Source: Haloarcula amylovorans
GTDB lineage: Archaea; Halobacteriota; Halobacteria; Halobacteriales; Haloarculaceae
Assembly (NCBI RefSeq): GCF_004681185.1
Contig: NZ_SRIF01000001.1
Location: 496,001 to 560,000, forward strand
Direction of reading: 5' to 3'
Length of the DNA stretch: 64,000 nucleotides
The number at the start of each line of letters is the position of its first letter. Position 1 is the stretch's first letter. The notes below the pieces were generated by a model. The model ran no database searches. It worked only from the letters and a program-made list of their open reading frames with translations, and had not been told where the DNA came from. Made by a program: the position numbers and the translations under genes. Positions 52,122 to 60,042 of this stretch are shown here, in pieces.

Positions 52122-54197
52122 ATGACGCTGACGTTCACGACGCTCGACGACAGGCCCGGGGTCGAGATTATCGACCAAATCGAGCGCCAGCGCTACCGGC
52201 TCTATACCGATTCTCCCATCTCGCCGACGCCGGTCGACGCCGACACTTTCCACTTCCCGGTCGGGTCGGCCATCGCTATTCGGACGAGCGAGATCGTCCT
52301 CCCGACTGTCGTCCCGGTCTACGTCCGCGACGCCGAAGGCGACATGATCGCGGAGGTCAAGCAGTTCGAATCCGAAGCGGTTCCCGAGGGCTCCTACAGC
52401 ATCGACCTCTGTACCCGCATCAAGACGTACCTCCGCGCCGATGCCGGGTTCGAGGTCAGCGTCGACATGGAGCAGACTCGCATCGACTTCGACGCACCGA
52501 CCGAGGTGCACGTCGGTGCGCGCTCGCGTCACGAACGCCCCGCCGCAACGGTAACGACCACCGAGGACCCGCTCGACATGATGGCCGCCGTCGAGACGTT
52601 CGGCTCCGCGTTGAAGACGACCGACCCCGAGCGCTCCTATCCGACGCTCCGCGGTCACCCACCGGCGCTGCAACTGGGCGACAGCCTCGACATCCCGTCG
52701 GGTGTCGAATGCCCAGACACCGGTGTTCACCTCGAACTTCCGCCGGACCTCCCCTCGATATTCGTCGCCGCGCCGCTGGCGTACTACCTCGGAGCCTCGG
52801 TTCGGCCCGGACCGTCCCCGCGGTTGACGACGGACGACGGCTTCGAGTACGCACTGACCGGACCCGAGGGCTACGAGCGCGAAGTCGAGCGAGTGCTCAA
52901 GCAACTGTTCTTCCTCGACTGTCTCACCCGGACGGAGGGCTACTACGAGATCGACCTCCACGAACGCCGCGCGGTCGAACCGTACGTCGACCTCGACTTC
53001 GAGACGCTGTATCACCGGCCGCTGGCCGAACAGGTCGCGGAATATCTGACCGTGCCCTACGACGTCGTCGAGGAACACATCCCGGAGTGGCGCTTGACCG
53101 CCCACGTCGACCCGGTGGCTCGCAACGCCGAGCAGCTGCCGTTCGTCGTCGACGACCTCGCTATCGTCCGCACACACCAGCCCCACCAGAAGACGCAGAC
53201 GAGCGTGACCGCGAGCGTCGAACAGGAGTTTACTCGCTCGTCGGACTTCACGCGGGCCGCGAGCGCCGAACCAAGCACCGTCCAGACCGACTACGTCGAA
53301 CCGCAGTCCGAGTCCACCCTCGAACAGGCGTGGATCGGCGACGGTGTCCCCATCGGCGCGAGCAAACTCACTCCCGAGGCGTTCCAGAACCGACTGGACC
53401 GGGAGGCTGCCGACGGCGACATCTCCATCACCGTCGTCCAGAACGACGCCAGGATGGCCGCGGAGCGCCAAATAGCCGACGAGGTGTACGGCAACCGCGA
53501 TGACCTCCCCTTCGACATCACCGTCCGCGAGAACCTGACGACGGACGAACTGGCCGACACGCTCACCGAACAGAACGATTTCTTCCACTACATCGGTCAC
53601 ATCGACGCCGACGGCTTCACCTGCGAGGACGGCGCGCTCGACGTGCGAACCCTCGATAGCGTCGGCGTCGACACCTTCCTCCTGAACGCCTGTAACTCCT
53701 ATCAGCAGGGACTGGGCCTCATCGAAGGCGGCGCTATCGGCGGGATCGTCACTCTCAACGAGGTGCTCAACGACGGCGCGGTCAAAATCGGCGAGACCGT
53801 CGCCCGCCTGCTCAACTGCGGGTTCCCGCTCCGCGCGGCGCTCACCATCGCTCGCGACGAGAGCATCCTCGGCGGGCAGTACATCGTCGTCGGTGACGGC
53901 GGGATTACGGTGACGCAACCCGGGAGTGGGACTCCTGACCTCTTAGAAATTGAGAAAATGAGTGACCATTTTGATGTCGAAATGACTGCTTACGCCACCG
54001 ACGAAAGAGGGCTTGGAAGCATCTTGACTCCCTTCCTAAAAGAACACAATTCATATTATTTGAGCTCAGGACATATCGACACTTTCTCTCTTTCTAAAGA
54101 AGAACTCGGAAAGTTCCTGCAACTCGAAGAAGGACCTGTAAGAATCTCTGGAGATGTTTACTGGAGTAGCACATTAGATCTTGACAGCGTATTCTAG
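52122..54197 (+). CDS. CHAT-domain (caspase-like) protease candidate with AT-rich C-terminal tail
   Basis: 691 residues. Residues 1-390 are soluble, acidic and not recognised. Residues about 395-605 resemble a CHAT/caspase-like domain: a first His in FFHYIGHIDADG (H493) and a Cys in LLNACNSYQQG (C524) have the His/Cys-dyad layout of HYxGH ... LxACxS. AIGGIVTLNEVLNDGAVKIGETVARLL then matches the next CHAT segment (G-x-V..L..V.D), and LRAALTIARDESIL the helix after it. The last 86 residues (from about 605) have AT-rich codons such as AAA, AGA, TTA and ATT, a sharp break from the GC-rich rest. A promoter palindrome precedes the gene. It may cleave a specific target under stress, but this is inference. 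Confidence 0.68.
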   Translation: MTLTFTTLDDRPGVEIIDQIERQRYRLYTDSPISPTPVDADTFHFPVGSAIAIRTSEIVLPTVVPVYVRDAEGDMIAEVKQFESEAVPEGSYSIDLCTRIKTYLRADAGFEVSVDMEQTRIDFDAPTEVHVGARSRHERPAATVTTTEDPLDMMAAVETFGSALKTTDPERSYPTLRGHPPALQLGDSLDIPSGVECPDTGVHLELPPDLPSIFVAAPLAYYLGASVRPGPSPRLTTDDGFEYALTGPEGYEREVERVLKQLFFLDCLTRTEGYYEIDLHERRAVEPYVDLDFETLYHRPLAEQVAEYLTVPYDVVEEHIPEWRLTAHVDPVARNAEQLPFVVDDLAIVRTHQPHQKTQTSVTASVEQEFTRSSDFTRAASAEPSTVQTDYVEPQSESTLEQAWIGDGVPIGASKLTPEAFQNRLDREAADGDISITVVQNDARMAAERQIADEVYGNRDDLPFDITVRENLTTDELADTLTEQNDFFHYIGHIDADGFTCEDGALDVRTLDSVGVDTFLLNACNSYQQGLGLIEGGAIGGIVTLNEVLNDGAVKIGETVARLLNCGFPLRAALTIARDESILGGQYIVVGDGGITVTQPGSGTPDLLEIEKMSDHFDVEMTAYATDERGLGSILTPFLKEHNSYYLSSGHIDTFSLSKEELGKFLQLEEGPVRISGDVYWSSTLDLDSVF

Positions 54198-54273
54198 AAG
54201 GTATTGTCGATCTAATCGAACTCTCAATATGAAACCGTCGCTTCGACGACTCTACCGGTGATTATTCGGCAAA

Positions 54274-54405
54274 CTACGGACCACTAATTACAGCATTTCT
54301 CCCTGCCGCATTCCCAGCCTGCGTGAGCAGGAGGAGGATCGTAAACAGTGCACCAGCCATGCGTGGGTGTTCCGAGAGGAACTCCCGCATCGAGGTATCC
54401 GTCAT
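54274..54405 (-). CDS. 43-aa single-pass membrane peptide (DUF7503-like)
   Basis: ATG 54405 to TAG 54274 encodes 43 residues: a polar start MTDTSMREFLSEHPRM, a hydrophobic helix AGALFTILLLLTQAGNAA and a short tail GRNAVISGP. EHPRM..xLF..LLLLxQAGNAA is a pattern that I associate with a small haloarchaeal family; the DUF number is from memory. It is convergent with the CHAT protease gene, with 76 bp between stops. A short membrane peptide beside a candidate protease could be an effector or regulator, but co-function is not shown. Confidence 0.68.
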   Translation of the reverse strand: MTDTSMREFLSEHPRMAGALFTILLLLTQAGNAAGRNAVISGP

Positions 54406-54854
54406 GATACACTTGTATTATCAGAGGATTGGATATTAAAGATATTTGAAGTGTTCTTACATATATGAAGATAGATTAACCAAAAATAATTACACGTTTT
54501 GCGGGTTGGTTCTGCATAACCGGCTCGGTAGGCAAGTCTGGTCGATGCGAACGATGCCGTTCCCTCACGATATCGTCCCCACCGCAGTCTCTGCTAGCGA
54601 TATTCCGTTTGTCCCCCACCTTTGTATTCGTTAGTTGGTGACTACCGACACTATCAGTATCGTTTTGTGGCACGCCATCGTATAGACGTGCAGAGTTCAG
54701 TACAGATGGCCAGCTACGAACACACGAAGCGACCCTCCCTGCGGTCGGCGAGTTGGACCCCGCGAGGGAGCGGGTCAAATCGCCATCGTGAAATATTTCG
54801 GTCACGTTTGGACAGTAACGATGCCGCCCTGATTTCGGCAACAGGTGGGGAGAA
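54406..54854. other. Gap of 449 bp; AT-rich left part, no gene supported
   Basis: The left half (54406-54500) is strongly AT-rich and probably contains the promoter of the small peptide gene on the minus strand. Short open frames (e.g. 54446-54634 plus; 54476-54964 minus) have no family features or codon bias. A TATA-like AAATATTT at 54790-54797 and a GGTGGGGAG stretch before ATG 54855 serve the next gene. Confidence 0.5.
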
Positions 54855-55799
54855 ATGACGACGGACGGTAGTGCTGCGTTTCCGACAGAAACCGTCGAAC
54901 TGTCGCGGAGTTCGATTCGGGGAAGCCCGCGTGCGTCGAACCGGAACGTCCCACTTCTCCGCACGCAGTCGTCCGGGTCGACGGAGGATGCCTACACCGA
55001 GGTGCCGGTTCCGCTGGCGAAGATGCAGGACACGCAGGGGATTCGCGTCCTCCACGTCGACGACGACCCACAGATCGGCGAGTTGCTCCAGACGTTCCTC
55101 GAACGCATCAACGACGACTTCACCGTCGTCACCGAGACGAGCGCGGTCGCGGCGATGGACCACCTACGCGAGAGCCGCATCGACTGCATCGTCAGCGACT
55201 ACCAGATGCCCAACATGGACGGGCTGGAGTTCCTCGAAATCGTCCGCGAGCAATACACCGACGTGCCGTTTATCCTCTTTACCGGGCAGGGTAGCGAGGA
55301 AATCGCCAGCGACGCCATCGCTGCCGGCGTCACCGACTACATGCAAAAGGAGACCGGCACCGACCAGTACGAGGTACTGGCGAACCGCGTCGAGAACGCC
55401 GTTTCCCAGTCCCGAACTGAAGAGCAGTTCTGGAATGCCCTGTCGTGGTACCAGCGCTTAGTCGAACAGGAGATCGCTGGCGTCTGTATCGTCCAGGACC
55501 GCGAGTTCGCCTACGTGAACCAGAAGCTCGCGGAGATGTTCGGCTACACGCAGTGCGAACTCATGGGTGAGTCCCCGGCACGTATCACCGCAACGGACGA
55601 CCAGAACTGGTTCTTCGGACAGCTCGAATCCGGCGGCGAGGGCGACCTAGAGTCGTTCGATTCGACGTTCACCGGCGTCCGCGCCGACGGCGAGCGTCTC
55701 ACCGTCGAAGTATCGGGCGGCGACATCGAGTACGACGGTGCGCCAGCGTGGATCGGCGTCCTCCGCGCGGTCGATGGCTGTCCTGCTGTCGACGAGTAG
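54855..55799 (+). CDS. Receiver-PAS signalling protein
   Basis: 314 residues. Start choice: ATG 54855 is preceded by a purine-rich GGTGGGGAG stretch and a TATA-like box, but ATG 55023 (MQDTQGIRVLHVDDDP) would give the usual receiver start, so the first 56 residues are uncertain. The receiver domain (RVLHVDDDPQIGELLQ; phospho-Asp in IVSDYQMPNMDG; PFILFTGQGSEE; ITDYMQKE-type Lys at VTDYMQKETG) is followed by a PAS domain (GVCIVQDREFAYVNQKLAEMFGY). There is no kinase or DNA-binding output; it may signal by protein contact, as haloarchaeal receiver-PAS proteins do. Confidence 0.82.
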   Translation: MTTDGSAAFPTETVELSRSSIRGSPRASNRNVPLLRTQSSGSTEDAYTEVPVPLAKMQDTQGIRVLHVDDDPQIGELLQTFLERINDDFTVVTETSAVAAMDHLRESRIDCIVSDYQMPNMDGLEFLEIVREQYTDVPFILFTGQGSEEIASDAIAAGVTDYMQKETGTDQYEVLANRVENAVSQSRTEEQFWNALSWYQRLVEQEIAGVCIVQDREFAYVNQKLAEMFGYTQCELMGESPARITATDDQNWFFGQLESGGEGDLESFDSTFTGVRADGERLTVEVSGGDIEYDGAPAWIGVLRAVDGCPAVDE

Positions 55800-55879
55800 C
55801 CGTCGCGCGACGATCGTTTTTCCGCTCGCGGGGTCGCGTAAACACAATCCATTTGCACGACCCTCTCTAAGTGAAGGCA

Positions 55880-56821
55880 ATGTCGGAGTGCGACGCCTGT
55901 GGCAAGGAAGAGAACATGCCCTACCAGTGTGGGCACTGCGGCGGTACCTACTGTGGCGAGCATCGCTTACCGGAGGCCCACGACTGTCCCGGGTTGAACA
56001 ACTGGAACGACCCGAGCGGCGTGTTCGATAGCGGGTTCGACGACAGCGTGACGAGCAGTAGCGGGAACCAGAGCGGCGGGGTGGCCAGCCGCGTCGGCCT
56101 GAATACGGGTCCCGGCGGCGTGCTCGGCTATTTCCGCGGGAACGTCACCTATCTGTTCCTAGCTGTCATGGCCATCGTCTTCGCGCTCGAACACGTCGTC
56201 CTCCTCGGGACGGGAAGCCGGCAGCTGTTCCAGACGCTGTTCGTTCTCAGTCCCGACCACCCGGAGTACGTCTGGACGTGGGTGACCTCTGTCTTCTCTC
56301 ACCAGCCCTTTTCGTTCTATCACATCCTCGGCAACGGCATCATCATCTACTTCTTCGGCCGCCTCGTCGAGCAACAGCTCGGCTCGAAGAAGTACGCGAT
56401 CTTCTTCCTCGCCTCGGGGATGCTCGCCGGGCTCGGCCAGATCGGCCTCCAGATGGTCCAGAGTGGGGGCGGCTACGGCGTCCTCGGAGCCAGCGGAGCT
56501 GCACTCGCCATCCTCGGTTTCCTGACGGTGCTGAAGCCCGACCTGCGCGTGTACCTCTACTTCCTGATTCCGGTTCCCATCTGGGCGATCACCGGTTTCT
56601 ACCTCCTGCTTAGCGTCCTCGGGACGCTCTCGCCCGGCGCGGCGGGGCTACTCGGCGGGAACATCGCCCACACCGCTCACCTCATCGGTCTCGGCATCGG
56701 CCTGTGGTACGGGAAGAAGGTCAAGGACCGCGCGCGGATACCCGGGCAACTCCAGTTCGGCCGTGGCGGTGGCGGCGGTCCGGGCGGACCAGGTGGCCCC
56801 GGCGGCCGCGGTCCCTTCTGA
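55880..56821 (+). CDS. Rhomboid intramembrane protease with AN1-type zinc finger
   Basis: 313 residues from ATG 55880 (MSECDACGKEE); a GTG at 55871 adds three. Residues 4-36 have the AN1-type ligands C4, C7, C17, C20, C25, H28, H34 and C36. A Ser/Gly link follows, then six or so helices. The catalytic Ser is in YGVLGASGAALAILG, the helix-2 His region in FYHILGNGIIIYFFGRLVEQQLG and the catalytic His in HTAHLIGLGIGLWYG. The C-terminus is a Gly/Pro-rich tail. Rhomboids cut membrane helices; this zinc-finger fusion is typical of haloarchaeal members. The gene ends 1 bp before the endonuclease V gene. Confidence 0.88.
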   Translation: MSECDACGKEENMPYQCGHCGGTYCGEHRLPEAHDCPGLNNWNDPSGVFDSGFDDSVTSSSGNQSGGVASRVGLNTGPGGVLGYFRGNVTYLFLAVMAIVFALEHVVLLGTGSRQLFQTLFVLSPDHPEYVWTWVTSVFSHQPFSFYHILGNGIIIYFFGRLVEQQLGSKKYAIFFLASGMLAGLGQIGLQMVQSGGGYGVLGASGAALAILGFLTVLKPDLRVYLYFLIPVPIWAITGFYLLLSVLGTLSPGAAGLLGGNIAHTAHLIGLGIGLWYGKKVKDRARIPGQLQFGRGGGGGPGGPGGPGGRGPF

Positions 56822-56822
56822 C

Positions 56823-57638
56823 ATGGAGGTGGTCAACCCGGCGTTCGTCCCGGACCCGTCGCTCTCGACCGCGGAGATGGAAGACCTCCAGCGCGAGATT
56901 GCGGCGACGGCGGTGTTCGAGGACGACCACGATTTCGACCCGGACGCCGTCGCCCTCGACGGCCCAGCAGAGCAGACGACGCTCGGCGAACTCGGTGCAG
57001 AGGGCGGCGGAGCAGCGGATTCAGCAGACCGACCGCTCGTCGCGGGCGTCGATCAGGCGTTCGTCGGCGACCGGGCCATCTCGGCTATCGTCGTCCTGCG
57101 GGGCCGCGAGGTGGTCGAACGGGTCTATGCCGTCGAACCCGCCGAGATTCCGTACGTGCCGGGGCTGCTCTCGTTCCGCGAAGGCGGAGCCATCCTCTCG
57201 GCATTCGGGAAACTGGACAGCGATCCGGACGTGGTCTTCGTCGACGGGAGCGGGCGCATCCACTATCGGGAGGCCGGACTGGCGACGCACATCGGCGTGA
57301 CGTTGGACGTGCCCACCGTCGGCGTCGCCAAGAACTTGCTCTGTGGGTCCCCGAGAGAGTCCGTAGACCGCAAACTGCCGACCGGCACGCGCGTTCCTAT
57401 CGAGGCCGACGAGGAGGTCGAAACCGCCGCGGCGGGTACCCTCATCGGTTACGCCGTCCAGACACGGCAGTACGAGTCCTCGAAGCAGCATATCAACCCC
57501 CTCATCGTCAGTCCCGGCCACCGCGTGAGCGCGGAGACGGCCGCGGACCTCGTGTTGGCGACCGCCGGCGGCTACAAACTCCCGGAACCGACGCGGCTGG
57601 CCGACAAATACGCCGACGACGTGAAAGCAGAGGTGTAG
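56823..57638 (+). CDS. nfi: Endonuclease V (deoxyinosine repair)
   Basis: 271 residues from ATG 56823 (MEVVNPAFVPDPSL), 1 bp after the rhomboid gene. AGVDQAFVGDRAISAIVVL carries the first catalytic Asp, IPYVPGLLSFREGGAIL is the EndoV wedge/PYxPGxLxFRE motif, and VDGSGRIHYREAGLATHIGV the DGxGxxHpRxxGxAxHxGv motif. An acidic N-terminal extension is longer than in bacterial EndoV. It cuts DNA one base past deaminated adenine. Confidence 0.92.
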   Translation: MEVVNPAFVPDPSLSTAEMEDLQREIAATAVFEDDHDFDPDAVALDGPAEQTTLGELGAEGGGAADSADRPLVAGVDQAFVGDRAISAIVVLRGREVVERVYAVEPAEIPYVPGLLSFREGGAILSAFGKLDSDPDVVFVDGSGRIHYREAGLATHIGVTLDVPTVGVAKNLLCGSPRESVDRKLPTGTRVPIEADEEVETAAAGTLIGYAVQTRQYESSKQHINPLIVSPGHRVSAETAADLVLATAGGYKLPEPTRLADKYADDVKAEV

Positions 57639-57695
57639 GTTCGCGGCGAGTCGCGACCGGGTGGGCTTAATTGTCCGGCGCGTGTCCGACCGTTC

Positions 57696-58532
57696 ATGGG
57701 CAAGACGGTGCTGATCACTGGCGCGGCCTCGGGTATCGGTCGAGCGGCCGCCGAGGCCTTTCTGGACGACGACTGGACCGTGTGGGCCACCGCGCGCGAG
57801 GAAGCGGACGTGGCGGCCCTCGCAGACGACGGCTGTGAGACGGCCGAACTCGACGTGACGAACGCCCGTGAGTGTACACGGGTCGTCGAGGATGTAGTCG
57901 CCGATGCGGGGCGGATCGACTGTCTGGTCAACGCCGCGAGGTCGGCCCACTTCGGTGCCGTCGAGGACGTCTCGACGGCCGACTTCGAGAAAGGACTGGA
58001 CGTGAACCTGTTAGGACCCCATCGAATGGTCCGCGCGGTCCTCCCACACATGCGCGCTCGGGAGAACGGGACCATCGTCAACGTCTCCAGCGTCGCCGGC
58101 CGACTCGCTATGCCGGGCCAGGGCGGATTCGCCGCCTCGAAGTTCGGACTCGAAGGGCTGAGCGACGCGCTCCGTGTCGAAGCGGCCGAGTTCGACGTGG
58201 ACGTAGTGCTGGTCGAACCCGGTCCCGTTCGGCGAAGGACCAACTCGGCGGTTGGAGACAAGGAGACCGAGCGAGACGACGACCCGGAGCACACCGGCGC
58301 GTACGACTGGCTCTATCGAGCACAGGAGGACTCCCGACTGGCCGGCGTACAGGACGCTCTCTCTGTCACTCCGGGGGCCGTCGCGCTCACGATTCGGGAC
58401 GCGGCAAACGCGAGCGACCCCGAGCCGCGCTATCCGGTCGGCGAGAGCGCGAAGTACCTCCTGCTGGCTCGCCACCTCCCGACTCGGCTTCGCGACGCGG
58501 GCCTCTCGTTGGTGCGGCGGCTGATCGAGTAA
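57696..58532 (+). CDS. Short-chain dehydrogenase/reductase with Tyr-to-Phe change
   Basis: 278 residues. The NAD(P) motif is TGAASGIGRAAAEA. The NNAG motif is altered (VNAARSAHFGAVED), and the active-site YxxxK is FAASK (Phe145, Lys149) with Ser131/132 before it. In a classical SDR the Tyr is the catalytic acid/base, so this one may be inactive as a dehydrogenase, or use another residue. It belongs to the classical group by length and the C-terminal AAEFDVDVVLVEPGPV. It is convergent with arsA-like gene, separated by an inverted repeat. Confidence 0.82.
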   Translation: MGKTVLITGAASGIGRAAAEAFLDDDWTVWATAREEADVAALADDGCETAELDVTNARECTRVVEDVVADAGRIDCLVNAARSAHFGAVEDVSTADFEKGLDVNLLGPHRMVRAVLPHMRARENGTIVNVSSVAGRLAMPGQGGFAASKFGLEGLSDALRVEAAEFDVDVVLVEPGPVRRRTNSAVGDKETERDDDPEHTGAYDWLYRAQEDSRLAGVQDALSVTPGAVALTIRDAANASDPEPRYPVGESAKYLLLARHLPTRLRDAGLSLVRRLIE

Positions 58533-58535
58533 CTC

Positions 58536-58615
58536 ATACGGATTGCTGTAGTCCCTTACCGGTATCGTCGGCCCCGGTGTGACGATTACCGGTAAACAGC
58601 TACAACAATCCGTAT
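58536..58615. repeat. 80-bp imperfect inverted repeat between convergent genes
   Basis: The left arm begins ATACGGATTGCTGTAG and ends TTACCGGTA (58536-58564). The right arm (58587-58615) is its near reverse complement. Both arms end in an internal palindrome TACCGGTA. The middle 22 bp also has short pairing (TCGTC/GACGA). It starts 4 bp after the SDR stop and ends at the stop codon of the minus-strand ATPase gene. It may be a bidirectional terminator, or a palindromic mobile repeat (MITE-like). Confidence 0.75.
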
Positions 58616-59709
58616 CAGTCCAGACAGGCGGCGACGACGGCTAACAGTCGCTCACCGTGGACCTCCTCCGCGAACAGCGGGACGCGGCGAACCTCGTGCC
58701 CGCGGAACAGGTCCTGTGACCGGGCCAGCGCGTCCTGCTGGACCTGCCAGCGACGGGCGCAGAACTCGCAGTCGTCGTGGTTCGGCCCGGCGATCCCCAC
58801 GTCGCGGCCGAGCACCTCGCTCGGGTCCTGCATCACGCGATTGACGACGACGGTGCCGACCGGGATTCCGAACTCGTTTAGCTGTCCGAGCAGGCGCTCG
58901 GACTCGACCACGGAGAGCTCCTCTGGGATCATCACGATTCGGAAGTCGGTCTTCGTCGGGTCGCGTAAGATGCCGCGCAGGTGCTCGATACGGTCGCTCA
59001 GTTCCCGCAGGTCCTCGATTCCCTCCTCCGGATCGACCTCGTCGTCGTTCCCGCCGAACATCCCGGTGAGGTTCCCCATCATCCCCGAGAAGCGCTCGCG
59101 GAGCTGGAGAATCTTCCCGACCATCGAGTCCATCGTCTCGGGGAGTTCCAGCAGGCGGAGCGTGTGGCCGGTCGGCGCGGTGTCGATGACGACGCGGTCG
59201 AATCGAGGGTCGTCGACGTAATCCAGGAGGAGCCGCATCGCCGCGGCCTCGTCTGCCCCGGGCATCGACCCGCCGAGTAACCCATCGTCGCCGCCGATAG
59301 GGTCGTCGCCCGCGCTGTTCGGGCCAGGGCCACCGCTGCCGCCGCCGAGTGGGCTGTTCTCACCACCGAGCATCCCACCGAGACCACCGAGTGCGTCTTC
59401 TTCCATCCCGAGGGGGCCCTCGCCCATCGCGGCTTCGGGGTCGATCTCGGCGGCGTACAGCGGGATATCGTCACGGATGCGCGTCGGTTCGGCCGGAATC
59501 TCCGTCTCCAGCGTGTCCGACAGCGAGTGGGCCGGGTCCGTCGAGACGACGAGCGTCGCCGTCCCGTCGCGCGCGGAGGCGAGCGCTGTCGCCGCGGCAC
59601 ACGTCGTCTTGCCGACGCCGCCTTTCCCGCCGTAGAGGACGTAGTCGGGCGCATCTACACCTGTCGGTGCGTCTATCTCCTCGACCGGCTCGACGTCGAT
59701 GTCGTTCAT
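58615..59709 (-). CDS. ArsA/Get3 (TRC40)-type ATPase
   Basis: 364 residues. The P-loop is YGGKGGVGKTTCAAA (G27-T36), followed by switch I-like VVSTDPAHSLSDTLE and the family's DTAPTGHTLRLLELP. A methionine/glycine-rich region (about 100-150, GGLGGMLGGENSPLGGG) is an insert. A CEFC pair near the C-terminus (CxxC) resembles the zinc site of Get3 dimers. It delivers tail-anchored proteins to the membrane or, as ArsA, energises arsenite export. No arsB or arsR gene is nearby, so Get3-like is preferred. Confidence 0.85.
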   Translation of the reverse strand: MNDIDVEPVEEIDAPTGVDAPDYVLYGGKGGVGKTTCAAATALASARDGTATLVVSTDPAHSLSDTLETEIPAEPTRIRDDIPLYAAEIDPEAAMGEGPLGMEEDALGGLGGMLGGENSPLGGGSGGPGPNSAGDDPIGGDDGLLGGSMPGADEAAAMRLLLDYVDDPRFDRVVIDTAPTGHTLRLLELPETMDSMVGKILQLRERFSGMMGNLTGMFGGNDDEVDPEEGIEDLRELSDRIEHLRGILRDPTKTDFRIVMIPEELSVVESERLLGQLNEFGIPVGTVVVNRVMQDPSEVLGRDVGIAGPNHDDCEFCARRWQVQQDALARSQDLFRGHEVRRVPLFAEEVHGERLLAVVAACLD

Positions 59710-59790
59710 ATCCGAGGCTACGCCTCTGGCCTTGAGTACTTCCCGAAAACGGCGACGGGGACTGTCGGCTGAACCGCGTCAGCGACAGCG

Positions 59791-59952
59791 TTACTGCCGA
59801 GAGGAACGCGCTTCGCGCACGTCGGCTCCGTCACGTAACTTATCCTCGCAGTTCGGGCAAACCCGAGGCCCGGCTGCCTCGTAAGATTCCGGTGTAAAGA
59901 CCCGCACGTACTGCTCAGTTACGAACTCACCGCAGTTCTGACACTCGGGCAT
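59791..59952 (-). CDS. Small zinc-ribbon protein (53 aa; DUF7563-like)
   Basis: ATG 59952 to TAA 59791. The sequence MPECQNCGEFVTEQYVRVF, then the link, then PRVCPNCEDKLRDGADVREA has two CxxC pairs (CQNC, CPNC), i.e. a treble-clef or zinc-ribbon fold. Such small proteins are abundant and widely conserved in haloarchaea; the DUF name is from memory. The function is unknown. It is a single gene between the ArsA/Get3 and XPD genes on the same strand. Confidence 0.78.
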   Translation of the reverse strand: MPECQNCGEFVTEQYVRVFTPESYEAAGPRVCPNCEDKLRDGADVREARSSRQ

Positions 59953-60042
59953 CTCATGAATTTCTCTGACGATACTGTATAGGCTTTTTGTTACCGACTA
60001 AACCTTCCGGTTAATAACTCGTCTCAAGCGAACTATTTGCCG

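Noticed and set aside
52095..53918. 607-residue open frame antisense to the CHAT gene
   Set aside because: Long antisense frames are expected opposite GC-rich haloarchaeal genes because stop codons are rare. It has no family motif, and it ends where the composition of the true gene changes.
54446..54634. 62-residue plus-strand open frame in the gap after the small peptide
   Set aside because: No codon bias, no motif and no upstream promoter at the right distance.
54476..54964. 162-residue minus-strand open frame
   Set aside because: It overlaps the start of the response regulator, has no recognisable domain and mixed composition.
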